A stretch of 36,815 nt of DNA from Deltaproteobacteria bacterium (GTDB taxonomy: Bacteria; Desulfobacterota; Desulfuromonadia; Geobacterales; Pseudopelobacteraceae), in NCBI GenBank assembly GCA_021781535.1, contig JAJXWO010000032.1, forward strand, positions 1 through 36,815, in the 5' to 3' direction. Shown here piece by piece: positions 26,074-35,145 of the stretch (position 1 is its first letter; every line of letters starts with the position of its first letter). A program made the translations under genes and the position numbers. A model generated the notes under the pieces. It saw only the letters and a list, made by a program, of their open reading frames with translations, was not told the origin of the DNA and did not search any database.

Positions 26074-27186
26074 TTATTTTATTATTATCTGGTCATCCGG
26101 CAGGTAGGCCGGGGTGTTAGGTGGTGCCGAGCGGACATACTGGGCCGGCCACGGCGTCATGAAACTGAGCTCCCGGGCGGCCCGGAGCGGCCAATAGGGA
26201 TCACGGAGCATTTCCCTGGCGAGCAGCACCAGGTCGGCCTGTCCTGAACGTATGATGTGATCTGCTTGAGCCGGGGCGGTAATCATCCCCACAGCTCCGG
26301 TCTTGCCACCGGTTTCCCGCCGGACCTTTTCGGCAAACCGGGTCTGGTACCCCGCACCGAGAGGGATTTGAGCATGCGGGTCACTGCCACCTGAGGAACA
26401 ATCGATCAGATCCACACCCAAGGGCAGCAGCTGACGCACCAGTTCGACCGACTGATCGATATCCCAGCCATTTTCGACCCAGTCGGTAGCTGAAATCCGT
26501 ACCAAGAGCGGCAGTTGGTCCGGCCATACTCCTCTGACGGCAGCCACAATATCCCGGAGCAGGCGGGTACGATTCTCGAAACTTCCGCCATAGCGGTCAG
26601 TTCTTCGATTGCTGAGCGGGGAGAGAAACTGGTGCAGCAGGTAACCATGGGCAGCATGGATTTCGGCAACCTTGAAACCTGCAAGGAGTGAGCGCCGGGC
26701 AGCCTCTGTAAAAGCCACGGCAATCTCCTGGATTTCATTTTCAGTCATCTCTTTTGGTACGATACATCCGTCATCGAAGGCTACGGAGCTTGGGGCCACA
26801 ATCGGCCAGCCACCCTCCGCTTCAGTCAAGGTGACGGCCCGGTGCTTCCACGGGGGAGGGGTGCTGGCCTTACGGCCGGCATGGGCCAGTTGAATACCGG
26901 CTATGCTTCCGCGTTGTGATATGAAGTGAACGATGCGTGTCAGGAAATCTATGTGTTTGTCGCTCCAAATACCCAGATCTTGCGGGCTTATCCGACCCTG
27001 AGGAGTTATGGCCGCAGCCTCGGTCAGCACCAGTCCCGCCCCGCCGGTTGCCCGGCTGCCGAGGTGGACCAGATGCCAGTCATTGGCATAGCCGTCCACA
27101 CTTGAATACTGGCACATGGGCGATACGGCAATCCTGTTGGGAATAGTCACGCTGCGCAGGGTGAGTGGTTCAAATAGATGTGACAT
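26074..27186 (-). CDS. NADH:flavin oxidoreductase, Old Yellow Enzyme (YqjM-like)
   Basis: 370-residue FMN TIM-barrel ene-reductase of the YqjM/thermophilic-like class. ATG 27186 follows AAGGAG with 8-base spacing; upstream codons in the open frame are Gly/Pro-rich noise. Blocks: IAVSPMCQYSSVDG (FMN-site Cys of this class), IQLAHAGRKAS, EIHAAHGYLLHQFLSPLSNRRTDRYGGSFENR with the His-x-x-His substrate pair, and a C-terminal LVLLAREMLRDPYWPL. Such enzymes reduce activated C=C bonds with NAD(P)H. It lies 38 bases after the YhdH-type reductase and is likely co-transcribed, suggesting joint handling of unsaturated compounds. Confidence 0.94.
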   Translation of the reverse strand: MSHLFEPLTLRSVTIPNRIAVSPMCQYSSVDGYANDWHLVHLGSRATGGAGLVLTEAAAITPQGRISPQDLGIWSDKHIDFLTRIVHFISQRGSIAGIQLAHAGRKASTPPPWKHRAVTLTEAEGGWPIVAPSSVAFDDGCIVPKEMTENEIQEIAVAFTEAARRSLLAGFKVAEIHAAHGYLLHQFLSPLSNRRTDRYGGSFENRTRLLRDIVAAVRGVWPDQLPLLVRISATDWVENGWDIDQSVELVRQLLPLGVDLIDCSSGGSDPHAQIPLGAGYQTRFAEKVRRETGGKTGAVGMITAPAQADHIIRSGQADLVLLAREMLRDPYWPLRAARELSFMTPWPAQYVRSAPPNTPAYLPDDQIIIK

Positions 27187-27224
27187 GATGTATTCTCCTT
27201 GTTGGTACAGTTTTCGTGGTATCT

Positions 27225-28226
27225 CTACGGTAATTTCACGACGACCCGTCCCCGGATTCCCCCGTGGAGGATGGCCTGGATTTTTTCCTCCAAACCCTCC
27301 AGAGACACCTCTGTCGCCATTTCCGCCAATTGATCCGGTTTCCATGCGTCTGAAAGTTTATCCCAGACCTGCAGGCGTGTGTCGGCGGGGCATTGAACCG
27401 AATCAATGCCGATAAGCCTCACCCCGCGCAGGATGAATGGATAGACATTCAAGGGCAGGTCCGGTGAAGCGACCAGACCGCAACACGTGACTGCTCCACC
27501 GTAGCGGGTTGACTTGATCGCCGCCGCCAGGGTCTCTCCGCCGACCATGTCGACAACACCAGCCCAGCGCTCTTTCATCATCGGCCGCTCCGCTCCCTCC
27601 AGTACCTCTTTACGTGAAATTACTTCAGCAGCGCCCAATGTGTGCAGAAACGCTTCATCAAAACTCTTTCCGGTGGCGGCTGTAACCCGGTATCCTGCCT
27701 GGGCCAGAATGGACACGGCGATGCTCCCGACGCCGCCAGTGGCACCGGTGACAAGGATATCACCATCTGTAGGCTTCACTCCGGCCTGCTCCAGCTTTAA
27801 CACCGACAGGGCAGCAGTGAAGCCGGCAGTGCCAAGTATCATCGCTTCGCGCAGTGACAGTTGCTCCGGAAGGCGCACGGCCCAAGCGGCCGGGATTCGA
27901 ATATATTGTCCCCAGCCGCCGTCGGTCTCCATCCCCAGGTCGTAACCGGTGACGATAACCGCGGCTCCCGGTTTAAAACTGCCGTTTTCGCAGGAAACAA
28001 CCTCACCGGCAACGTCAATGCCGGGGGTGTGGGGGAACCGCCGTGTCACTCCGGGGTGACCGGTGGCCGAGAGGGCATCCTTATAATTGAGCGAGGAGTA
28101 ACGGACCCGGACGACCAAATCTCCTGGGGGCAGATCGGCGATGGTGCGCTCGCAAATCTCCCGCGTAAACGTGTTGTCGGGTTTCTTGTCTACGACCAGT
28201 GCCGTGAACCGGGTTTGATTGTTCAT
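27225..28226 (-). CDS. YhdH/AcuI-type medium-chain NADPH reductase (acryloyl-CoA reductase family)
   Basis: 333 residues from ATG 28226, with AGGA upstream; the frame extends further but the family N-terminus FTALVVDKKPDN begins here. Matches the YhdH/AcuI layout: SSLNYKDALSATG (about 48-60), HTPGIDVAGEV, GTAGFTAALSVLKLE, and a NADPH-binding Rossmann loop VTGATGGVGSIAVSIL, ending GRVVVKL. AcuI reduces acryloyl-CoA to propionyl-CoA in DMSP users; other members act on quinones or enals, so the substrate is uncertain. No structural-zinc cysteine loop is seen. First gene of a two-gene minus-strand unit, divergent from the hydratase-like gene. Confidence 0.92.
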   Translation of the reverse strand: MNNQTRFTALVVDKKPDNTFTREICERTIADLPPGDLVVRVRYSSLNYKDALSATGHPGVTRRFPHTPGIDVAGEVVSCENGSFKPGAAVIVTGYDLGMETDGGWGQYIRIPAAWAVRLPEQLSLREAMILGTAGFTAALSVLKLEQAGVKPTDGDILVTGATGGVGSIAVSILAQAGYRVTAATGKSFDEAFLHTLGAAEVISRKEVLEGAERPMMKERWAGVVDMVGGETLAAAIKSTRYGGAVTCCGLVASPDLPLNVYPFILRGVRLIGIDSVQCPADTRLQVWDKLSDAWKPDQLAEMATEVSLEGLEEKIQAILHGGIRGRVVVKLP

Positions 28227-28442
28227 TTCTGTCTTCCTTTCGGTGATATTTTTTAGCATGGTGTCCCGGGCCGCCATCCGGAAAAAATGCACTACGTCTC
28301 CATAGAAATTTACTACAGTCGGCGACAGAAACAAGCATAACGTGTTCATTTACGATAAATTGTTTGATATAAGTACCGTATGAAGTGTTTGAATGGCATC
28401 TGTATTTTCCACGCAAGAATGCCACGGGGAGGAATGAGAGCA

Positions 28443-29294
28443 ATGAGCGTGATCGACCTTGATTATCTTCGTACCTGGATCGGCACATCACGGACTGACG
28501 AGGACCTGATTGCTGCCCGTCATGCCCGGTTGATGGCTGCCACAGTGGATTGCCTGGATGCGGATACCATCCGTGACGGACAACCCTTGCCACCATTATG
28601 GCATTGGATCTATTTTCTGGAAGGGATCCCTTCACGTGAGCTCGGCCTTGACGGTCATCCGGCCCGGGGCGGCTTTATGCCGCCGGTATCACTGTCCAAC
28701 CGGATGTGGGCCGGCGGACGTGTGTCATTTCTGGCGCCGGTGCAGATCGGCTCGACCGTGCGCAAGACGTCAACTATTCTGGAAGTGGATCACAAACGTG
28801 GCTCCTCAGGAGATTTGGTTTTCGTGACCGTCCTTCACGAGCTTACATCACTTCAGGGCGATCTGCTGATTCGGGAGGAACAAGACATTGTTTATAAAAA
28901 TACCACTCCGCCCGGAAAAATCTCCAGTGGTGCACCACCCATTCCTTCCGCACAATTCATGAAAGCATTTACTCCTGATTCAACGATGCTGTTTAGGTAT
29001 TCGGCACTGACTTTCAACGGACACCGCATTCACTATGATGTTGACTATTGCCGCGAGACGGAAGGGTATAAAAACCTGGTGATTCACGGCCCGCTGAATG
29101 CCACCATGCTGGCTGCATATGCCGAAGAGATCAGCGGTCGCCGGGTGTGCGACTTCAGTTATCGGGGCGTGTCCCCGGCCTTTGTTGGTGACCCGATCAT
29201 GCTCCATGCGAATGTTCTGGGAGATAACGTCACTCTGAATTCTGTACTCGGCACCGGCGCCGTATGTATGCAGGCCGAGGCCCGTATCGCCTGA
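28443..29294 (+). CDS. mesaconyl-C4-CoA hydratase-like / MaoC-type double-hotdog protein
   Basis: 283 residues. GGGGAGGA (28427-28433) supports ATG 28443; another in-frame ATG at 28434 overlaps that site. The C-terminal half carries RYSALTFNGHRIHYDVDYCRE followed by NLVIHGPL, the catalytic segment of HTD2/mesaconyl-C4-CoA (Meh) hydratases; the N-terminal half has PLPPLWHWIYFLE and GGFMPPVSLSNRMWAGGRV, the second hotdog. In the 3-hydroxypropionate cycle, Meh hydrates mesaconyl-C4-CoA to citramalyl-CoA; relatives hydrate itaconyl-CoA or other enoyl-CoA esters. Here there are no other cycle genes, so the true substrate is open. Divergent from the reductase pair. Confidence 0.85.
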   Translation: MSVIDLDYLRTWIGTSRTDEDLIAARHARLMAATVDCLDADTIRDGQPLPPLWHWIYFLEGIPSRELGLDGHPARGGFMPPVSLSNRMWAGGRVSFLAPVQIGSTVRKTSTILEVDHKRGSSGDLVFVTVLHELTSLQGDLLIREEQDIVYKNTTPPGKISSGAPPIPSAQFMKAFTPDSTMLFRYSALTFNGHRIHYDVDYCRETEGYKNLVIHGPLNATMLAAYAEEISGRRVCDFSYRGVSPAFVGDPIMLHANVLGDNVTLNSVLGTGAVCMQAEARIA

Positions 29295-29410
29295 AAACAT
29301 ACAGTGAATTTTGCTACATTTACACTGGAGCTTGAGCTCAGTGTATAAAATGAGTGGACATAACTTGTTTCTGAGTATATATCGTACAAAAATTTCATAA
29401 AGGAGGGTTT

Positions 29411-29722
29411 ATGAACAAATCAGAACTCGTTGCAAAGATTGCAGAAGGTGCGGATCTAACCAAGGTTCAGGCAGAAAAGGCACTTAACAGTTTCATTGCT
29501 GAAACCACAGCAGCTCTCAAAGCCGGTGACAAAATCACTCTCGTCGGTTTTGGCACATTCAGCGCGGTAACCCGTGCTGCCCGTACCGGAAGAAATCCCC
29601 AGACCGGCAAGGAAATGAAGATAGCTGCCAAGACGAATGGCAAATTTGCCCCCGGCAAGTCTCTTAAAGATCTGAATGCCAAGCCTGTTAAAGCGGTCAA
29701 AGCCCCAGCCAAGAAGAAATAA
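29411..29722 (+). CDS. hup: HU/IHF-family DNA-binding protein with lysine-rich tail
   Basis: 103 residues, an HU core of about 90 plus a basic C-terminal tail (KPVKAVKAPAKKK). MNKSELVAKIAEGADLTKVQAEKAL forms the dimerisation helices; VGFGTFSAVTRAARTGRNPQTGKEM is the HU signature with the conserved GRNPxTG DNA-bending arm. AAAGGAGGG 5 bases before ATG gives strong initiation. A nucleoid protein that bends DNA; its isolated transcript has its own terminator at 29733. Its promoter could not be fixed: the upstream stretch has AT-rich patches but no good -35/-10 pair. Confidence 0.95.
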   Translation: MNKSELVAKIAEGADLTKVQAEKALNSFIAETTAALKAGDKITLVGFGTFSAVTRAARTGRNPQTGKEMKIAAKTNGKFAPGKSLKDLNAKPVKAVKAPAKKK

Positions 29723-29732
29723 TAAAAAACCG

Positions 29733-29763
29733 CGGGGAGCTCGTCCTGAGTTCCCCGTTTTTT
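29733..29763 (+). terminator. Rho-independent terminator of the HU gene
   Basis: CGGGGA (29733-29738) pairs with TCCCCG (29752-29757); GCTC/GAGT extends the stem inward and a run of six T follows. Downstream, 29764-29899 carries no gene. Confidence 0.85.
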
Positions 29764-29899
29764 CCCTGCTGTTTATAATCTGTAGTGTTCCTTTATTTAT
29801 AACAGATGTTCTCCACCTCCTCCGGCCTGCGCTGTCTTCGTATGCCTGAATCACCCATTACGTCCTGCAGGATAGACCTATACGTTGAGAGGAGACACT

Positions 29900-30856
29900 A
29901 TGATAGCTGGTAGAGGTGCATCATTCCAGGAGTTAGTGGCGGCATCCCCGGTTATTCTCGGTGAAGGGGCGGTCATCGAGCGTTTGCGGCGTTCAAGCAG
30001 TATCCGGCTTGACGAGCATGTGGTTAATTCGGCCCTTATTTATCAGGAAACAGGTCGGGCGGCACTGGAAGTTATTTGTCGCCAGTACCTGGACATCGGT
30101 TGTCGCTATAACCTGCCTTTGCTGCTCTCCACTCCCACCTGGCGCGCCGGACGGGAGCGAATTGCGGCAGCCGGGTTGGCAGGCCGCGATCTGAACGGCG
30201 ACAACTTCCGCTTTTTGGCGGGACTGCGCAGCAGATACGGTGATTATGCACACCAGGTGACTATCTGCGGGTTGATGAGCTGCCGCGGAGATGCCTACAA
30301 GCCGGTTGAGGCCATGACTGCTGACGCAGCCCGAGAATTCCATGCCTGGCAAGCCGAAGCACTTGCTGCAGCCGGTGTCGACGTTCTGCTGGCTTCCACG
30401 CTTCCTGCGCTGAGCGAGGCGATGGGGTTGGCGCGGGCTCAGGCTGCAACCGGATTGCCGTACGTGATCAGCTTTGTGGCCCGGCCTGAAGGTACCCTGC
30501 TGGATGGCACACCACTCAACGAGGCCATAACCTCCATCGATGCTGCCGTAACTCCGCGCCCGTTCGCTTATCTGATTAACTGCACCCACGCTTCGGCTTT
30601 TCGTAGCGCCATGCTGAACGACACTAACTCCTCTCCATTGGTGAGGGAACGGATTATCGGCCTGCTGGCCAACACAGCGGCTCTTAGCCCGGAAGAACTG
30701 GATGCAAGCCCTGAACTGGTGGAAGAGGAGCCGGAGACGTTTGGGCGGAGCGTTGCGGCACTTAACAGTGAATTGGGCATGAAGGTGCTGGGTGGTTGCT
30801 GCGGCACCGATGAACGGCATATCGAGTGCTTGGCGCGGGAACTTGCTTCAGAATGA
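29900..30856 (+). CDS. homocysteine S-methyltransferase-family protein
   Basis: 318 residues, one PF02574 domain. The ATG at 29900 follows GAGAGGAG and is preferred to the TTG at 29885, which lies in that site. The zinc-binding cysteines are present: Cys228 in LINCTHAS and Cys300-Cys301 in GGCCGTDERHI. Such proteins methylate homocysteine or other thiols from S-methylmethionine, betaine or a corrinoid partner; no cobalamin domain is fused here, so it resembles the MmuM/YbgG class. The reading is firm for the fold and zinc site, but the methyl donor is unknown. It ends 9 bases inside the convergent outer-membrane protein gene. Confidence 0.88.
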   Translation: MIAGRGASFQELVAASPVILGEGAVIERLRRSSSIRLDEHVVNSALIYQETGRAALEVICRQYLDIGCRYNLPLLLSTPTWRAGRERIAAAGLAGRDLNGDNFRFLAGLRSRYGDYAHQVTICGLMSCRGDAYKPVEAMTADAAREFHAWQAEALAAAGVDVLLASTLPALSEAMGLARAQAATGLPYVISFVARPEGTLLDGTPLNEAITSIDAAVTPRPFAYLINCTHASAFRSAMLNDTNSSPLVRERIIGLLANTAALSPEELDASPELVEEEPETFGRSVAALNSELGMKVLGGCCGTDERHIECLARELASE

Positions 30857-32196
30857 TTTGCTCCAGGTAAGGATCAGGGCGCTTCCCGGCTTGCCATTGC
30901 GGATGAAGCTTGAATCCCATGAATAACCGAGATACAGAGTGGAATCCCAGAAAAAACCGGTATCCAGACCGATCGTTGTTGCCGCCCCGGTTGAGCTTTT
31001 GAACAGAAACTTGTTGGTGTCAGTAACGGCTGCCCGGTCCGCCCAGATCAATGTTTCACGCAGATGGAGATAAAGGAATGGGGCGATTTCGCGCCGGTAT
31101 TGCAGGGCCGCCAGAGCATAATCGGATACGAGAACCTGATTGAACATGGTGCCGGGGTAATCGGGGCGGCAGAGGTCATCCGATTCGCCGGGAAGAGGAC
31201 CGCCGCCGATCGTGATGGCATTGTAGCGGTCGGCGCTTTTATCAGGAGTGATTCCGCCGTGGAAGCTGAAGAGAATCCGGTTTTTTTCCGACAGTCCCGG
31301 GATTCCGCCGACACCTATGAAATAACCGTTAAACTGGAGGTAGCTCCGGGTATCCGCACTGGTGAAGATTGCATCGGGGATGGTGCCGAAATTGGCCCAT
31401 TTGTCCCGGTACATGTAATCAAGGTCAAATCCGGCTGCCATACCCGTATGCGGGAGGTCCAGCAGATTGCGGCGCATCCCGTCATAACGGCCTCGCAGTT
31501 TTACGCCGTACAGCAACGTGTTGGGTGGCAGCACCAGATTTGGTCCCGTGTCGTTTGTCCGCGCGGCATAAAAGTAGCCGATCTTGCCGAGCAGTTGGAG
31601 TCTCAGGTCGTTGTCAACCTGGAAGGGAGCCACCGTGTAGCGGAGACCGGGTCCCAACGAGCCGACCACCGTTCCCCATTCTACGTCGGATGATTTAATC
31701 TCCTTATTATTTACCACTTCCTTCTGACCGCCCGGAATTGTGTTGTTATCGAAACGAGTAACGACTTCAAGGTTCCCGAAGCTTCTGACATACTCCAGGT
31801 CATTGATAAATATGCTTATTACAGCGCGCGCCCTGGATTCCTCCCACATCCGCTTCAGATAGAGCGCGCCGATCGGGGTGCCGGCGGTATCCCCTGTTTG
31901 GGTGTATAAAATTCTCCTCCCAGAATCAGGGCCGTCACGTGACCGCGGTCACGGGCGGGGATATCGAGCGCTTTACCCATGAAAACTGTGTGTAACGGCT
32001 CTCCTGCCAATGGTGTGTGATATTCCGCCGATTCTCCGGAGGGTGCATTCACCGGTTCTTGCTGGTGAACAGCCGCCTCATCCATTTGGGCGGCAGTCGC
32101 ACTTCCATGTTTCATCCAGTCCGGATACAAAGGGGCGGCCGCCAGAATCAGGGCCACGGTAAAAGAGCTCCCGCACTTCACTCGCCATCCACTCAT
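30848..32196 (-). pseudogene. outer-membrane beta-barrel protein gene, interrupted by an apparent -1 frameshift
   Basis: Two abutting minus-strand frames form one gene. The first (32196-31855) has AAGGAGG and a signal-like N-terminus (SSFTVALILAAAPLYP) and reads LGGEFYTPKQG before drifting into PPAPRSARSI and a stop. The second frame reads GTPIGALYLKRMWEESRARAV through to WSKSF with terminal Phe, typical of a barrel. One extra G in the run of four (plus strand C at 31891-31894) would join them as KQGDTAGTPIGALYLKRM, giving 449 residues. The second part has barrel-like strands (LRLQLLGKIGYFYAAR, ILFSFHGGITPDK, SALILTWSKSF). Either a real mutation, phase variation, or a sequencing error. The family is not recognised. 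It follows the dehydrogenase gene by 67 bases and may end that operon. Confidence 0.75.
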
Positions 32197-32263
32197 ACTC
32201 TTCGCCCTCCTTATGCCGCAGAAACTGACCCGGTCCGGTCTCTATCGACCTCATCGTACTCCG

Positions 32264-33319
32264 TCAGGCAACAAAACATCCCGTAAGGGTACTGTCGTTT
32301 TCCAGCATTGAACGAAATTCATCGACGCAATCGCGAGACGAGAGAACCGTATAGAATCCCTTCTTAATGGTCACTGCCTGTCTGGCCGCTTCAACCCATT
32401 CCGATGCGCTGAAGGGATCGTTCCTGATCTCGTCCCAGAAGCCGGTCGTTTTGAACAGGCTGCGAATGGTGTCCGTCTGTTCTCCCTGGAGCCTGCTGAC
32501 GATGTAGGTGGCAACGCCGACCTGGAGCCCGTGCATCCGGGGGCGTGCAGATATTTGATCGAGCGCGTGTGATATCAGGTGCTCGCTGCCGCTGGCCGGA
32601 CGTGATGAGTTGCAAACCTCCATGGCAATGCCGTTCAGCATCAGTGCTGTTCCCAACAACCTGGCGCCTTCGTGATCCCTTATCGGCCGTGATATGAACT
32701 GGAACACCGTGGCATCGGACAGCAGGGCTGCAAAATCATTGACCGGTTCTCCCGTGGCGTGGAAGGCAAGTTTCCAGTCTCGTACTGCGGTCAGTTTGGC
32801 CGCCAGATCGCCAACTCCGGACAGCCAGAGTTGTTTCGGGGCGGCCAGGCAGGAACCGGTATCAATTATTACGCCAAACGGCATGGCCGCCGGAAGAGAA
32901 CGCTTGCATCCTTCGATGGTCAGGCTGGCACCGGGACTGCAGAACCCGTCGTTGGAAAGTGATGTCGGAACCGCGATATTCGGCAACCGGCCCAGAAAGG
33001 CCACATATTTGGCAACATCCAGCGCTCTTCCCCCACCAAGTCCGATGATGGCCGAGACATCGCCAGGCAAGGATACGAAGATGCTCTGAGCCTGTTCAAA
33101 GCTGGCTTCGGAGCAACTAAACCACTGGTGGGTCTGTACATCCGCAGCTGCCAGTGCTTTTTTGGCAGATGCCATAAGGGCGCCCGGGATATCGCTACTG
33201 GCGATAACCGCAATATTATTAAAACCGTACCGGCAGCAGTAGATGCCGAGTTTTTCAAGCGCCCCGCTCTTGATTCTTACCAGGCTCGGGATAGCGATGG
33301 TCGTACGTGATTGTATCAT
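32264..33319 (-). CDS. Fe/Zn-ADH superfamily dehydrogenase, sn-glycerol-1-phosphate dehydrogenase-like
   Basis: 351 residues from ATG 33319, which overlaps the HAD stop by four bases (ATGA). The NAD-binding half has IGLGGGRALDVAKYVAF and PTSLSNDGFCSPGASL; the metal-binding half has SGVGDLAAKLTAVRDWKLA, SGSEHLISHALD and RPRMHGLQVGVATY, supplying the Asp-His-His set of the family. The layout matches PF13685 (G1P dehydrogenase EgsA/AraM; DHQ-synthase-like annotations also occur). If a true G1P dehydrogenase it would turn dihydroxyacetone phosphate into the archaeal-type glycerol phosphate enantiomer; other phosphorylated or polyol substrates are as likely. Translationally coupled to the phosphatase. 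Confidence 0.85.
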   Translation of the reverse strand: MIQSRTTIAIPSLVRIKSGALEKLGIYCCRYGFNNIAVIASSDIPGALMASAKKALAAADVQTHQWFSCSEASFEQAQSIFVSLPGDVSAIIGLGGGRALDVAKYVAFLGRLPNIAVPTSLSNDGFCSPGASLTIEGCKRSLPAAMPFGVIIDTGSCLAAPKQLWLSGVGDLAAKLTAVRDWKLAFHATGEPVNDFAALLSDATVFQFISRPIRDHEGARLLGTALMLNGIAMEVCNSSRPASGSEHLISHALDQISARPRMHGLQVGVATYIVSRLQGEQTDTIRSLFKTTGFWDEIRNDPFSASEWVEAARQAVTIKKGFYTVLSSRDCVDEFRSMLENDSTLTGCFVA

Positions 33320-33972
33320 GCGCTTCCCCCGCAGAAGCTGAGCGAGATATCGCACCATCTGTCGAAGTACACGAACGGCTCCCGGCGGCTTTCAAGTTCC
33401 TCCGCCAGCCAGCCCCGTGCAAAGCGGCGTTCTGGTGGTATCAACAACGCCGGTGCCAGGTCCGGGCGGCCGTCTCCGGCAAAGGCGGTAGCAAAACCCT
33501 GATCAAGATAATGCTGTACTACGGCAGCCTTGTCGATGCCAGTTTCAGCGCTAAAAAATGGTGATTGACGCGGTGGTTTCATGAAAAGCCCCCGGCCGGG
33601 GACGAACTCGCCCGGATTCGCGTGTATGAGAACCTTGATCCCGGTAGGGGCCAGCATCCGTTCGATATAAAACGAGCATCCGGCCGAGGCGATTACCAGT
33701 GCCCAGCCGGTATGGTGCAGGTGTTCAAAACCTTCGACCAGGCAGCTTTCTAGCTTCATCTCCGCCAGCATACTATCAAGTTCATGTTCATCGACCCGGA
33801 GTCCGGAAAATATTTCAGCTAGAGCATTGAAGTGGCTTGCATGGCCCTGCTCGTAGCGCTTCCACGGAGCAGCCGCCCCGGGAGGCAGATGAGACAAGGC
33901 GACCATGAAAAAATCGCGTTCGGTCATGGTGCCGTCAAAGTCGCTGATCAGTATCTTGTTCGTAGTCGTCAT
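33316..33972 (-). CDS. HAD-IB-like phosphatase (MtnX-like)
   Basis: 218 residues from ATG 33972 after GGAGAAATA. HAD motif I SDFDGTMTERDFF (nucleophile and acid Asp), motif II VIASAG, a Lys candidate in GIDKAAVV, and motif III/IV FAGDGRPDLAPA are all visible in order, as in PSP/MtnX-type phosphatases. The motif DFDGTMTERD resembles the MtnX group of methionine salvage, but no other mtn genes are nearby. It overlaps the dehydrogenase gene by four bases and is 42 bases after the M20 enzyme, so it probably dephosphorylates an intermediate of the same pathway. Confidence 0.88.
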   Translation of the reverse strand: MTTTNKILISDFDGTMTERDFFMVALSHLPPGAAAPWKRYEQGHASHFNALAEIFSGLRVDEHELDSMLAEMKLESCLVEGFEHLHHTGWALVIASAGCSFYIERMLAPTGIKVLIHANPGEFVPGRGLFMKPPRQSPFFSAETGIDKAAVVQHYLDQGFATAFAGDGRPDLAPALLIPPERRFARGWLAEELESRREPFVYFDRWCDISLSFCGGSA

Positions 33973-34014
33973 TATTTCTCCGCTTTGAGTTTGTATCTGT
34001 TGCTTCACATCAGC

Positions 34015-35145
34015 TCAGGATGTCTCAAGGCAGAGTGCTGCATAGATCCGGGCTGCGCCGGACACTTCCTCAAAGGCCACCCGCTCATCAGGTGTATGAG
34101 CTGTTTCCAGAGATCCGGGGCCGAGGATAAGCGGCTTTACACCTGCCGCATAAAAGAGATTGCCGTCCGAATGAGAACGGAAGGCATCCAGCTGTAACGG
34201 CTGGCCAAGACGAGGGTAGACCTCTTGTAAAATTTGTGCCAGACGGTTGTCGGTGCCAAGATTGTAGCCTGCAGAGGCGAAATCGAACGTGACTTCGAGA
34301 TTCAGCCCGGAAATGGTCCGGTCAAGATTGGCGACGATGCTGCGAATTTCATTCTGGAGTGAGAACGGGTCTTGGTTGGGCGGCAGATGCAGGTCTATCC
34401 AGGTTTCACAACGATCCGGAACGACAAAACCGGCCTGTGATGATCTCATTTCCCTGATCGAATAGACTATGTCAGATGTAGCCCGATCAAACAACGGGTC
34501 ATTTCCTAACAACAACAAAACCCGCAGCATCGATTCAACGGCATTATGCCCCAGTTCAGGAAGAGAGGAATGGCTGCGGAGGCCGCGTGTGACGAAGCCG
34601 GCCTCCAGATAACCGTAATGAGCGAATCCGGCAGCCAGGTTGGTCGGTTCGCCGATAACCACCCAGGGAGGATGACACGATTCAAGAAAAGTCGCGCTGC
34701 CGTCGCCGTTCTCTTCTTCTCCTACCACCAGCAGAAGGCCAACCGACGGGCGTTCGGCCGGTTTAAGAGCTTCGGTAATAGCCAACCATGTCTCGACCAT
34801 GGCTGCGCAGCCTCCCTTCATGTCAGCGCTTCCCAAGCCATGAATGATGCCGCCTTCTTCCTGAGGCCCGACCTCATCCAGGTCCCAGGCCGGGACGGTA
34901 TCCACATGGCCTACCATGTAGAGTCGCGGTTTATCCGGCCCCATGGTAACGCACAGATTATAACGGTCTTCGTCCACTTCCTGCCGTTCTACGCAAAAGC
35001 CGGCCCGGGTAAGGAGTTCCTCCAGGTAGATCTGGATGTCTTCTTCCTTGCCGGACGGAGAATAAATATCGAGGAGTTCCAGAAACGTTTTTCTCAGCCG
35101 CTCAGGATTGATGAAGTGCCAGATCTTTTCCACGCGAGCGTTCAT
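34015..35145 (-). CDS. M20-family metallohydrolase (ArgE/LysK-like deacylase)
   Basis: 376 residues. Metal-site blocks typical of M20 enzymes: MVGHVDTVP, GLGSADMKGG (bridging Asp), VVGEEENGDGS (catalytic Glu and Glu ligand), GEPTN and a late HSDGN and ETAHTPDERV His ligand. These match the ArgE/LysK/DapE group, which removes acyl groups from amino acids or diamines. The first ATG overlaps the GNAT stop by 4 bases (ATGA). An N-acyltransferase directly upstream suggests an acylation/deacylation pair that protects an amine during intermediate steps. Confidence 0.92.
   Translation of the reverse strand: MNARVEKIWHFINPERLRKTFLELLDIYSPSGKEEDIQIYLEELLTRAGFCVERQEVDEDRYNLCVTMGPDKPRLYMVGHVDTVPAWDLDEVGPQEEGGIIHGLGSADMKGGCAAMVETWLAITEALKPAERPSVGLLLVVGEEENGDGSATFLESCHPPWVVIGEPTNLAAGFAHYGYLEAGFVTRGLRSHSSLPELGHNAVESMLRVLLLLGNDPLFDRATSDIVYSIREMRSSQAGFVVPDRCETWIDLHLPPNQDPFSLQNEIRSIVANLDRTISGLNLEVTFDFASAGYNLGTDNRLAQILQEVYPRLGQPLQLDAFRSHSDGNLFYAAGVKPLILGPGSLETAHTPDERVAFEEVSGAARIYAALCLETS

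Noticed and set aside
26061..26085. Hairpin ACAGC-GGCA-GCTGT followed by AT-rich bases at the end of the efflux operon
   Set aside because: The stem is only five bases and overlaps the OYE stop codon; too weak to call as a terminator.
29311..29390. Promoter for the HU gene
   Set aside because: TATAAA and TTG-like hexamers are present but no pair has a spacing near 17.
31064..31693. 209-codon plus-strand frame antisense to the outer-membrane protein gene
   Set aside because: The minus frame encodes barrel strands with a terminal Phe; the plus frame has no ribosome site or motif.
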